DNA of 6,341 bases from Microbacterium sp. (GCA_003524435.1 DQHP01000064.1:633-6973); one strand, 5' to 3'. Positions 1-6,296 are shown, numbered from the stretch's first letter. Notes: generated from the sequence alone by a model not told the origin. A program made the numbers and translations.

Positions 1-789
1 GGCGACCACCTGCGGGTGGAGTCGATCACGAAGCCGGGCGCCGAGATCCATGGGTACGAGCCCACTCCGGGCGACATCCGCAAAGCGACGGAGGCCGATC
101 TCATCGTCGACAACGGATTGAACCTCGAAGTGTGGTTCGCGCAATTCTTTGAGTCGATGGATGCTCCGCATGTCGTGGCATCCGATGGCGTCGAAGTTAT
201 CGACATCACCGAGGATGCCTATGCCGGAAAGCCCAACCCGCACGCATGGATGAGCCCCGCGAACGTGCAGCTGTATGTCGACACGATGTCTGCGGCCTTT
301 AGCGAACTCGACCCCGCACACGCCGAGGAGTTCGCCGCGAACGCAGCGGCGTACAAGGCCGAGCTGCAGCAGGTGCAGGATGACCTGGCAGCATCACTTT
401 CGGAACTGCCCGCCAACGAGCGAGCGTTGGTCACCTGTGAGGGCGCGTTCTCGTATCTCGCACGCGATGCCGGGCTCACGGAGTCGTACATCTGGGCTGT
501 GAACGCCGAGCAGCAGGCGACTCCGCGGCAGATCGCTGCGGTGATCGAGTTCGTCGAAGACAATGACGTGCCGGCGGTGTTCTGCGAATCGACTGTCTCC
601 GATCAAGCAATGCAGCAGGTCGTCGAGGCGACGGATGCCACGTTCGGCGGCATCCTCTACGTCGATTCCCTCTCTACCGCTGACGGGCCCGTTCCCACCT
701 ATCTTGAGTTGATCCGCCACGACGCGGATGTGATTATCGCGGGGCTCACGGGCACGTCGCTCACGGACGACGATGGGGCGGGGTCATGA
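1..789 (+). CDS. Metal ABC transporter substrate-binding protein, Mn/Fe-type (ZnuA/PsaA family), 5'-truncated
   Basis: This is the extracytoplasmic binding protein that captures a divalent metal ion and delivers it to the membrane permease. The frame is open to the first base, so 262 C-terminal residues are visible; the signal peptide or lipobox and the N-terminus lie upstream. A GTG at 16 should not be taken as the start, because the codons before it continue the family pattern. Four metal-ligand positions of cluster A-I proteins can be placed: His in HGYEPTP (codon 49-51), His in NPHAWMSP (241-243), Glu in CESTVSD (586-588) and Asp in YVDSLS (664-666). His-His-Glu-Asp is the set known from Mn/Fe binders such as PsaA and MntA. 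The His-rich loop common in Zn-binding ZnuA is absent. The C-terminal stretch with ADGPVPTYLELI is also typical of the Mn/Fe group. The stop overlaps the ATPase start as ATGA. The family is certain; the metal is inferred. Confidence 0.93.
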   Translation, partial: GDHLRVESITKPGAEIHGYEPTPGDIRKATEADLIVDNGLNLEVWFAQFFESMDAPHVVASDGVEVIDITEDAYAGKPNPHAWMSPANVQLYVDTMSAAFSELDPAHAEEFAANAAAYKAELQQVQDDLAASLSELPANERALVTCEGAFSYLARDAGLTESYIWAVNAEQQATPRQIAAVIEFVEDNDVPAVFCESTVSDQAMQQVVEATDATFGGILYVDSLSTADGPVPTYLELIRHDADVIIAGLTGTSLTDDDGAGS

Positions 790-1529
790 CGGCGATCGAG
801 GTGTCAGGCGTTACCGTCCGCTACGACGATGTGCTGGCTCTCGACGATGTCTCACTCCACGTCGAGGCAGGACGCGTCACCGGACTCATCGGCATGAACG
901 GCTCGGGAAAGTCGACGCTGTTCAAGACGATCATTGGGCTGGTTCGGCCGGCGCGGGGTGAGGTGCGACTGGATGGTGCGGATCCAGCATCCGCTCGCCG
1001 TCGCGGGTTGATCGGGTACGTTCCGCAAAGCGAAGACGTCGATTGGACCTTCCCCGTTTCGGTGCGCGATGTGGTGATGATGGGGCGTTACGGCTCCCAA
1101 GGATTCATACGGCGAGCGCGGCCGGCTGACCGTGCCGCCGTCGATGAGGCGCTGGAGCGGGTGGAGCTCACCGACCTTGCGGACCGGCAGATCGGACAGC
1201 TCTCCGGTGGGCAGCGTAAGCGTGCGTTTGTCGCCCGCGGAATCGCTCAGGGTGCGCGCATCCTGCTGCTTGACGAGCCGTTCGCCGGAGTTGACAAGCG
1301 GAGCGAGGCGACGATTGTGAGGCTGCTGCGTGAGCTTGCGGCATCCGGAAGTACTGTCCTTGTTTCGACCCACGATCTGCACGCGCTGCCGTCGCTGGCC
1401 GACGAGGCCGTGCTGTTGCTGCGGCGAGTGCTGTTTCATGGGTCGGTTGACGAGGCGCTGAAGCCTGCTCAGTTGGCGCGGGCGTTTGGGCTGGAGCCTG
1501 CGGACGGCGACCTAGAGGACGCTTCATGA
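786..1529 (+). CDS. Metal ABC transporter ATP-binding protein (MntB/SitB/ZnuC-type)
   Basis: This is the cytoplasmic ATPase that powers metal import through the neighbouring permease. The 247 residues carry all ABC motifs in order: Walker A GMNGSGKST (36-44), Q-loop glutamine in YVPQ (Q81), signature LSGGQ (139-143), Walker B ILLLDEP (159-165) with catalytic Glu164, D-loop GVD (168-170) and H-loop His196 in STHD. The segment after the Q-loop, DWTFPVSVRDVVMMGRYG (86-103), is characteristic of ATPases of the Mn/Zn/Fe uptake family. The ATG sits inside the binding-protein stop (ATGA, 786-789) with a G-rich stretch just upstream, which suggests translational coupling. The gene overlaps the permease start by four bases at its 3' end. 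Length is normal and no key residue is missing. The specific metal cannot be read from this subunit. Confidence 0.96.
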   Translation: MTAIEVSGVTVRYDDVLALDDVSLHVEAGRVTGLIGMNGSGKSTLFKTIIGLVRPARGEVRLDGADPASARRRGLIGYVPQSEDVDWTFPVSVRDVVMMGRYGSQGFIRRARPADRAAVDEALERVELTDLADRQIGQLSGGQRKRAFVARGIAQGARILLLDEPFAGVDKRSEATIVRLLRELAASGSTVLVSTHDLHALPSLADEAVLLLRRVLFHGSVDEALKPAQLARAFGLEPADGDLEDAS

Positions 1530-2419
1530 TCTGGGACTGGATACTTGAGCCGCTGCAGTACGACTTCATGGTGCGCGCATTCATCACCACGACGATCGCT
1601 GCGGTCGTGTGCGCGCTGTTGTCATGCTGGCTGGTGCTGGTGGGCTGGTCGCTGATGGGTGATGCGGTGTCGCACGCGGTACTTCCCGGTGTGGTCATCG
1701 CCTATGTTTTCGGGGCGCCGTTTGCGCTCGGCGCCCTGGTGTTCGGGTTCTTGGCGGTTGGGCTGATCGGGTTGATCCGCGGCACGAGCCGCGTCAAAGA
1801 GGATGCTGCGATCGGTATCGTCTTCTCGACGCTCTTTGCATTCGGGCTGGTGCTCATCTCGGTCACACCGAGTCAGACTGATCTGAACCACATCATCTTC
1901 GGCAATATCCTCGGCGTCTCGGAGGGCGATCTTCTGCAGATCGTGATCCTCGCCGCCGTCGCTTTCGCGGTGCTCGTGATCAAGCGCCGCGACCTCACGT
2001 TGTATGCGTTCGACCCCACGCATGCGTTCGCAATCGGGCTGTCGCCGCGGTTCTTGGGGGCGCTGCTGCTGGGAGTGCTCGCGCTCACCGCGGTTGTCGC
2101 ACTGCAGGTGGTCGGCGTTGTGCTCGTAGTGGCAATGCTGATCATTCCGGGGGCGACGGCGCATCTGCTGACCGATCGTTTCGGGCGGATGCTGGTGATC
2201 GCACCCGTCATGTCGGCACTGTGCAGCGTGGTGGGCATCTACCTGAGCTACTGGATTGACGCGGCCTCCGGCGGGCTCGTGGTCCTGGTGCAGGGGTGCG
2301 TGTTCGCGTTGGTGTACCTGTTCGCTCCCCGGCAGGGGGTGCTGGGGCGGGTGTTGTGGCGGCGCCGGCCCCGCATAACTCCGGAGAAACTGGTGGGATC
2401 CAGCTCTAGCCGACGCTAA
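1526..2419 (+). CDS. Metal ABC transporter permease (ABC-3 family, MntC/SitC/ZnuB-type)
   Basis: This is the integral membrane subunit that forms the metal channel; two copies normally pair with two ATPases. The 297 residues are strongly hydrophobic, with likely membrane segments near 18-42, 52-63, 65-85, 95-113, 135-153, 176-212 (probably two), 221-243 and 249-267. Family landmarks are SHAVLPG (49-55) after the first segment, the RVKEDAAIGIVFS stretch (89-101), and AMLIIPGATAHLL (203-215), which is typical of ABC-3 permeases. The ATG lies in ATGA with the ATPase stop. A GAGGA ribosome-binding site at 1515-1519 lies inside the ATPase gene, six bases ahead of the start. The C-terminal tail after residue 268 is basic and ends in a Ser/Arg run, so it is probably cytoplasmic. 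This is the last gene of the operon. Confidence 0.95.
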   Translation: MIWDWILEPLQYDFMVRAFITTTIAAVVCALLSCWLVLVGWSLMGDAVSHAVLPGVVIAYVFGAPFALGALVFGFLAVGLIGLIRGTSRVKEDAAIGIVFSTLFAFGLVLISVTPSQTDLNHIIFGNILGVSEGDLLQIVILAAVAFAVLVIKRRDLTLYAFDPTHAFAIGLSPRFLGALLLGVLALTAVVALQVVGVVLVVAMLIIPGATAHLLTDRFGRMLVIAPVMSALCSVVGIYLSYWIDAASGGLVVLVQGCVFALVYLFAPRQGVLGRVLWRRRPRITPEKLVGSSSSRR

Positions 2420-2450
2420 ATCCGCGGTTCTAGCAAAAAGCTCCGGAGTT
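2377..2450 (+). terminator. Possible 3' structure of the metal transporter operon: 10-bp inverted repeat
   Basis: AACTCCGGAG (2377-2386, inside the end of the permease gene) is matched by its exact reverse complement CTCCGGAGTT (2441-2450), with 54 bases between. The core CTCCGGAG is itself a palindrome. Pairing would enclose the permease stop. There is no T-run after the second arm and the loop is long, so a classic intrinsic terminator is not supported. It could be an RNA 3' structure, a pair of protein-binding sites, or chance. Confidence 0.25.
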
Positions 2451-2452
2451 GT

Positions 2453-2502
2453 GCGAGCGGAGCGAGACGAAACGGGCTGAGCGAGCCGCAGGCGAGTCGA
2501 AG
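2453..2502 (+). repeat. Two imperfect GCGAGCSG...GCGAG...CGAA modules
   Basis: Two similar units of about 22 bases lie 28 bases apart: 2453-2474 (begins GCGAGCGGAGCGAGACG) and 2481-2502 (begins GCGAGCCGCAGGCGAGTCG). They fill most of the gap between the permease and peptidase genes and are purine-rich on the + strand. From memory, intergenic sequences of the form CTGAGC...GTCGAAG are frequent in Microbacteriaceae; that is recollection and was not searched. No function is assigned. Confidence 0.45.
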
Positions 2503-2513
2503 CCACTCCGGCA

Positions 2514-2519
2514 TACGCT
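2514..2519 (+). promoter_or_regulatory. -10 box for a leaderless peptidase transcript
   Basis: TACGCT fits the actinobacterial -10 consensus TANNNT and ends six bases before the ATG at 2526, so transcription would start on or next to the A of the start codon. No Shine-Dalgarno sequence precedes that ATG. No convincing -35 element is seen at the usual spacing, which is common for such promoters. This is a position-based inference. Confidence 0.55.
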
Positions 2520-2525
2520 GGCTCG

Positions 2526-4436
2526 ATGCCTCTCGAACCCCTCGCCCTGCCGACCGCCGACTGGAAGTCGTTCGTCGAAGATCGCGCCACCGCTTCCCTC
2601 TCCACCGCCCGCGACGTCATCGCCCAGCTCAAAGACGGCACCGGCCGCACGGCCCTCGAGACACTCGAGCTCTGGAACATCGGCGAGACGGCAACCGCGA
2701 ACGCCGCAAGCTTCACCGAACTGCTCTCCGAGGTGCACCCCGACGCTGAGGTGCGAAAGGTCGCTGAAGAAAAAATGCAGGATGCCGCGGCATCCGTCAC
2801 CGCCCGCGACCAAGACCGCGACCTCTATGAAGTTTTCGCCGCACTCGACGCGTCCGAACTCGACGCCGACGCCGCCCGCTTGCTTGAGAAGGTGCTGCTC
2901 GATTTCCGCCGCAGCGGCGTCGACCGCGATGAAACCACCCGCCAGCGCCTGGCCGACATCGCCGCTCGCCTGACCGTGATCGAGCAGAACTTCTCCCGCA
3001 ACGTACGCGATGATGTCCGCAGCATCCGCATCTCACCTGACCGGCTTGACGGGCTGCCGGACGACTTCCGCGAAGCGCACCCTGCCGGCGACGACGGACT
3101 CGTCGAGATCACCACCGATTATCCGGACTTCCGACCGTTCCGTGCGTATGCGCACGACCGCGCGGCCCGCGAGGACATTGCGCGTGCCTACAACTCGCGC
3201 GGTTGGCCGGCGAATGACGCGCTGCTGCACGAGCTCCTCGATCTGCGCACCGAGCAGGCCAAGACGCTCGGTTACGACTCGTGGCCCGACTTCGATGCCG
3301 AGTTGAAGATGATCGGCACAGGCGATGCAATCGCTGAGTTCATTGACCGCATTAGCGACCTGTCGGCGGATCGCGCGCACGCGGATGCCGCCGCGCTACT
3401 CACGCGCGCGCAGCAGGATGATCCGACAATCGCCTCGATCACGACCGCCGACTCGGACTATTACGGCGAGCTGATCCGTCGCGAGCAGTATGACGTCGAC
3501 GCGCAAGCCGTGCGCCAGTACTTCGACTTTTCGCGGGTTCGCGAAGGATTGCTCTCGGTGACCGGTCGCCTCTTTGGCCTCGAGTATCGCGAAGCGGATG
3601 CTCCTTCCTGGGATGCCGACGTCACCAGCTATGACGTGTTGCAGGGTGGCGAACGCATCGGCCGGATCCACCTTGATCTGCACCCGCGTGGGGGCAAGTA
3701 CAAGCACGCCGCGCAGTTCGACCTGGTCAAGGGTGTCCGTGGTGCACAGTTGCCCGAAGGGGTGTTGGTGTGCAACTTCCCTCGCGGGCTCATGGAGCAC
3801 GAGCAGGTCAAGACGCTGTTCCACGAGTTCGGGCACCTGTTGCATCACGTGCTCGGCGGCGACCAAATGTGGGCGCGATTCTCTGGCGTCGCCACCGAGT
3901 GGGACTTCGTCGAGGCGCCGTCGCAGATGCTTGAGGAATGGGCGTGGGATGCCGAGATCCTGCGAACCTTTGCCGTAGATGCTGAAGGCAATCCGATCCC
4001 CGCCGACCTCGTCGCCCGCATGCGCGAAGCCGCCGATTCAGATCGCGGACGCTGGGTGCGCACGCAAATCTTCTACGCTGCTGTCTCATACCGACTGCAT
4101 CAGGACCGTCCGGCCGATCATGACGCCGCGATCACCGAGTTGTCCGCGCGCTACGCCGTCATCGCAGGGCTGGATGACACCCACATGCAGGCCGCGTTCG
4201 GGCACCTCACCGGCTACAGCTCGGCCTATTACACCTACATGTGGAGTCTCGTCATCGCGAAGGACATGTTCAGCGCCTTCGACTCTTCAGACATGTTCGC
4301 CGCCGACGTTGCCGACCGCTACCGAGACGAGATCCTGGCTCGCGGCGGCGCGACGGATGCTGCTGAGCTGGTGTCGTCGTTCCTTGGTCGGGAGTACTCA
4401 TTCGACGCGTTCGGGAAGTGGCTCGCCGGGAGCTGA
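2526..4436 (+). CDS. M3 family zinc oligopeptidase (thimet oligopeptidase/oligopeptidase A type)
   Basis: This is a cytoplasmic metallopeptidase that cuts short peptides, with a likely role in peptide turnover. The 636 residues have no signal peptide or membrane segment. The zinc site is HEFGH (His433, Glu434, His437), and the third ligand is Glu463 in WDFVEAPSQ, placed as in thimet oligopeptidase. Upstream is the family stretch HLDLHPRGGKYKHAAQF (residues about 381-397). Downstream is the substrate loop H560-LTGYSSAYYTYMW, with His560, Tyr564, Tyr568 and Tyr571 matching the His/Tyr cluster that contacts peptides in this family. The first 170 or so residues are helical and Asp/Ala-rich, as in the family's N-terminal region. 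The ATG at 2526 is chosen because a -10 box sits at leaderless distance. Length is slightly below that of E. coli PrlC or Dcp but complete. The gene stands alone, 106 bases after the permease, and converges with the lyase gene. Confidence 0.95.
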   Translation: MPLEPLALPTADWKSFVEDRATASLSTARDVIAQLKDGTGRTALETLELWNIGETATANAASFTELLSEVHPDAEVRKVAEEKMQDAAASVTARDQDRDLYEVFAALDASELDADAARLLEKVLLDFRRSGVDRDETTRQRLADIAARLTVIEQNFSRNVRDDVRSIRISPDRLDGLPDDFREAHPAGDDGLVEITTDYPDFRPFRAYAHDRAAREDIARAYNSRGWPANDALLHELLDLRTEQAKTLGYDSWPDFDAELKMIGTGDAIAEFIDRISDLSADRAHADAAALLTRAQQDDPTIASITTADSDYYGELIRREQYDVDAQAVRQYFDFSRVREGLLSVTGRLFGLEYREADAPSWDADVTSYDVLQGGERIGRIHLDLHPRGGKYKHAAQFDLVKGVRGAQLPEGVLVCNFPRGLMEHEQVKTLFHEFGHLLHHVLGGDQMWARFSGVATEWDFVEAPSQMLEEWAWDAEILRTFAVDAEGNPIPADLVARMREAADSDRGRWVRTQIFYAAVSYRLHQDRPADHDAAITELSARYAVIAGLDDTHMQAAFGHLTGYSSAYYTYMWSLVIAKDMFSAFDSSDMFAADVADRYRDEILARGGATDAAELVSSFLGREYSFDAFGKWLAGS

Positions 4437-4447
4437 GCCGCCCCGGC

Positions 4448-4469
4448 GCCGCGGGTACGGCTTCGCGGC
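4448..4469. terminator. Small hairpin between convergent genes (weak)
   Basis: GCCGCG (4448-4453) and CGCGGC (4464-4469) can pair around a 10-base loop, in the 32-base gap between the peptidase stop (4434-4436) and the lyase stop (4469-4471 on the - strand). There is no T-run on either strand. It is placed where a bidirectional 3' end would be expected, but the GC-rich context makes chance pairing likely. Confidence 0.25.
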
Positions 4470-5701
4470 TACGGTGTCGCGCTGCTCAAATCGGCTGAAG
4501 CTGTCGAAGTTTCAGCCGCGTCAGCAGGATTGAGCCGCGCGAAGGCCTGCGCGAGATCAGCGACGAGGTCGCCGACATTCTCGAGCCCAACCGACAGTCG
4601 CAGCACATCAGCATCGGGTCTGGCATCCGCCGGCACGGGTCGGTGCGTAAGAGCGGCTGGATGCTGGATGAGCGAGTCCACCCCGCCCAGTGACACGGCG
4701 TGCGTGAACAACTGCACGGCTGAGGCGACGGCGCTGGCTGCGGCATACCCACCGCTCATGCGGATGGCGACCATGGCTCCCGTACCGCGCATCTGACGCT
4801 CGAGGATTCCGGCCGGATCACCGTCGAGTCCCGGGAAGAACACCTCATCGACCTGTGGCTGATCGATTAGCCACTGCACGATCTGCTGGGCGTTTTCCTG
4901 CTGCTGACGCATCCGCACCGGAAGCGTCGTGAGGCCGCGGTGCAACAAGTAGGCACCGAGCGGATGCAGCAGCCCACCGGTCACGGCACGCACCCGGCGC
5001 AGTGCTTCGGCGGTTTCCTCGCTGCATGCGATGACGCCGGCGATGACGTCGCCGTGGCCTCCGAGGTACTTCGTCGCACTGTGCAGTGACATCGCGGCGC
5101 CGTGGTCGAGCGGGTTCTGCAGAATCGGGGTCGCGAAGGTGTTGTCCACGATCACCGGGACGGATCCGGATGCCGCGACAACCGCAGCGATGTCGACGAG
5201 TTCGAGCGTCGGGTTCGCGGGAGTCTCGACGATGACGAGTCCGGTATCGGGACGGACGCTGACGCCCACCTCCGAGGGGTGGCAATAGGTCGTTTCAGTT
5301 CCGAGGAGACCAGAGCCCAGCAGGTGGTCGGTGCCGCCGTACAGCGGACGGACGGCCACGACATGCCTCTTGCCCGTCGCACTGGTCATCGCGAGAATCG
5401 CCGCGGTCATCGCCGCCATTCCGGAGGAGAAAGCCACCGCAGCCTCGGCATGCTCCATCTCGGCGAGCGCATCCTCGAACCGAGCCACTGTCGGGTTCCA
5501 CAGCCGCGCGTAAACCATGCTGCCGTCGACGGGCGGACGGCCACCGGTCGCCATTGCCTCGTAGGAATCGCCGCCGCGCTCGATGTCGGGCAGCGGGTTC
5601 GTCGTCGACAGGTCAATCGGCAGTGCGTGCACACCGAGTTCAGTGAGGTCGGCGCGGCCACTGTGAACGGCGACAGTATCGGGATGCAACGGTGCAGTCA
5701 T
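4469..5701 (-). CDS. PLP-dependent trans-sulfuration enzyme, probable methionine/cysteine-type gamma-lyase
   Basis: This is a 410-residue Cys/Met-metabolism PLP enzyme, normally a cytoplasmic tetramer that breaks or forms C-S bonds in sulfur amino acids. Visible family marks are YARLWNPT (64-71; Tyr64 and Arg66 bind the cofactor phosphate of the adjacent subunit), SSGMAA (92-97), Tyr121 stacking on PLP, DNTF with Asp186, SATKYLGG with PLP lysine Lys211, SLGGVDSLIQHPAALTH (337-353), and Arg368 in LRLSVGLE for the substrate carboxylate. The residue before SLGG is Val336. Cystathionine enzymes such as human CGL have Glu there and methionine gamma-lyase has Val. However, Gly123 stands where methionine gamma-lyase has its special Cys116. 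Residues about 36-60 look longer than in classic members. The tail after 391 is Ala/Ser/Thr-rich. The start is well placed by the VHSG region but has no clear ribosome-binding site. The divergent Lrp-type gene favours a catabolic role. The family is certain; the substrate is inferred. Confidence 0.92.
   Translation of the reverse strand: MTAPLHPDTVAVHSGRADLTELGVHALPIDLSTTNPLPDIERGGDSYEAMATGGRPPVDGSMVYARLWNPTVARFEDALAEMEHAEAAVAFSSGMAAMTAAILAMTSATGKRHVVAVRPLYGGTDHLLGSGLLGTETTYCHPSEVGVSVRPDTGLVIVETPANPTLELVDIAAVVAASGSVPVIVDNTFATPILQNPLDHGAAMSLHSATKYLGGHGDVIAGVIACSEETAEALRRVRAVTGGLLHPLGAYLLHRGLTTLPVRMRQQQENAQQIVQWLIDQPQVDEVFFPGLDGDPAGILERQMRGTGAMVAIRMSGGYAAASAVASAVQLFTHAVSLGGVDSLIQHPAALTHRPVPADARPDADVLRLSVGLENVGDLVADLAQAFARLNPADAAETSTASADLSSATP
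4492..4518. terminator. 8-bp inverted repeat within the 3' end of the lyase gene
   Basis: CGGCTGAA (4492-4499) and TTCAGCCG (4511-4518) pair perfectly around an 11-base loop. The hairpin lies inside the last codons of the lyase gene and 55 bases after the peptidase stop, so it could form the 3' end of the peptidase transcript. Its loop includes part of CTGAAGCTGTCGAAG (4495-4509), which resembles the CTGAGC...GTCGAAG pattern at 2477-2502. No poly-U tract follows. Confidence 0.3.
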
Positions 5702-5768
5702 GTTTCTATGCTGTCAAAATCCCAATGAAAGTGCGACAATTCGACAGTATCTGCTGATGTGCGCGTTG

Positions 5769-5774
5769 ATTCTA
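5769..5774 (-). promoter_or_regulatory. Candidate -10 box for the lyase gene
   Basis: On the - strand this reads TAGAAT, a good match to TANNNT and TATAAT. It would start transcription near 5762 and give a leader of about 60 bases that spans two of the TGTCRAA-like sites, so a bound regulator could block or modulate it. No good -35 box is seen at 16-18 bases. Confidence 0.3.
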
Positions 5775-5778
5775 ACTT
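5773..5778 (+). promoter_or_regulatory. Candidate -10 box for the Lrp-type gene
   Basis: TAACTT fits TANNNT and would place the transcript start near 5785, leaving a leader of about 29 bases that contains the GGAG ribosome-binding site. It overlaps the opposing candidate box by two bases, which would make the two promoters mutually exclusive. There is no clear -35 element. Confidence 0.3.
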
Positions 5779-5802
5779 TTTCCGCAATACAAGCCAGAGG
5801 AC

Positions 5803-5806
5803 GGAG
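5803..5806 (+). promoter_or_regulatory. Ribosome-binding site that fixes the TTG start of the Lrp-type gene
   Basis: GGAG, within the purine-rich AGAGGACGGAGAA, lies seven bases before TTG at 5814. The in-frame upstream ATGs at 5700 and 5757 have no comparable site, and using them would add residues unlike an Lrp N-terminus. Confidence 0.7.
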
Positions 5807-5813
5807 AACTCAA

Positions 5814-6296
5814 TTGTCGAAAACACAACAGCCAACGGCATCCCTCGACGAGGTCGATCTCGAGATCCTCGCGGCTCTCAGTGCCCGTGCGGATACGACC
5901 AACAAGGCTCTCGCGCAGCAACTCGGACTCGCCGAGTCGACCTGCGCCCACCGGGTGCGCTCGCTGCGTGATCGCGGAATCATTCGCGACGTTCGCATCC
6001 GCCTCGACGAGGCCGCGCTCGGATTCGGCCTGCAGGCCATCATCAAGGTGCGGCTAGCGAATCACACTGAGGCGAAGGTCACCGCGCTGTTCGATGCCCT
6101 GGTCGCGATTCCGCGGGTGCTTCAGGTGTTTCACGTCGCCGGCGTCGACGACTTTCTGGTGCACGTTGCGGTGCGCGATGCCACGGCGCTCCGCGACATT
6201 GTCCTCGAACACATCACCGTCCATTCGGTCGTCCGTGGCACCGAGACGCAGCTCGTGTTTGAGATCCGTGACGGAAGTGGGCTGCTTCCGGTGTAG
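5814..6296 (+). CDS. Lrp/AsnC family transcriptional regulator
   Basis: This is a DNA-binding regulator, probably of the divergent lyase gene and of itself, with an amino acid as likely effector. From TTG at 5814 it has 160 residues, the normal Lrp length. The N-terminal winged-helix domain opens with LDEVDLEILAAL (11-22) and has the helix-turn-helix at about 28-50 (TNKALAQQLGLAESTCAHRV), then the wing GIIRDVRIRLDEAALG (55-70). The C-terminal RAM effector/oligomerisation domain spans about 72-152 and contains the conserved type of turn VFHVAGVDDFLVHVAV (105-120). The TTG start is preferred because of the well-spaced GGAG. Starting at 5700 or 5757 would add 38 or 19 residues translated from the promoter region. 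The P. putida pair mdeR-mdeA, an Lrp-type activator beside methionine gamma-lyase, is the closest known parallel in arrangement. Effector and direction of control are not visible. Confidence 0.93.
   Translation: MSKTQQPTASLDEVDLEILAALSARADTTNKALAQQLGLAESTCAHRVRSLRDRGIIRDVRIRLDEAALGFGLQAIIKVRLANHTEAKVTALFDALVAIPRVLQVFHVAGVDDFLVHVAVRDATALRDIVLEHITVHSVVRGTETQLVFEIRDGSGLLPV

Larger units (their letters stand above)
5702..5821. promoter_or_regulatory. Shared control region of the lyase and Lrp-type genes with TGTCRAA half sites
   Basis: The gap between the two divergent starts is 112 bases and AT-richer than its surroundings. TGTCAAA lies at 5712-5718 (+), TGTCGAA at 5746-5740 (-) and TGTCGAA at 5815-5821 (+). 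The first two form an inverted pair 21 bases apart. CGACAATT (5734-5741) is also repeated as its reverse complement AATTGTCG at 5812-5819, overlapping the regulator start codon. CGACA is directly repeated at 5734 and 5742. Lrp/AsnC proteins usually bind several spaced, imperfect, AT-containing sites near their own gene, so these are candidate operators. The assignment is inference. Confidence 0.4.

Noticed and set aside
16..18. GTG as the start of the binding-protein gene
   Set aside because: The frame is open upstream and the preceding codons (GDHLR) continue the expected protein, so the gene is cut by the window edge rather than starting here.
1..789. Zinc-specific ZnuA assignment for the binding protein
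   Set aside because: There is no His-rich loop and the fourth ligand is Asp with a preceding Glu, the Mn/Fe pattern; Zn use is not excluded but less likely.
852..1698. Long - strand open frames opposite the ABC ATPase and the permease start
   Set aside because: They are antisense to intact Walker and signature motifs and have the skewed composition of shadow frames.
1622..2800. A 392-codon open frame on the - strand opposite the permease and the start of the peptidase
   Set aside because: It is antisense to two well-supported genes, rich in His/Gln/Arg/Pro as expected from the reverse of GC-rich membrane codons, and spans a real intergenic promoter. No family features.
4469..5701. Confident naming of the PLP enzyme as metB or methionine gamma-lyase
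   Set aside because: The active-site residues give a mixed signature, so only a family-level call with a lyase leaning is justified.
5711..5717. TTGACA on the - strand just before the lyase ATG as a -35 box
   Set aside because: A -10 at 17 bases would fall inside the coding sequence and read CACCGT, which does not match; the sequence is better viewed as one of the TGTCRAA-like sites.
5102..5728. A 208-codon open frame on the + strand opposite the lyase gene
   Set aside because: It is a shadow of the PLP enzyme, with Arg/Gly/His-rich sequence and no recognisable domain; the lyase has complete catalytic motifs on the other strand.
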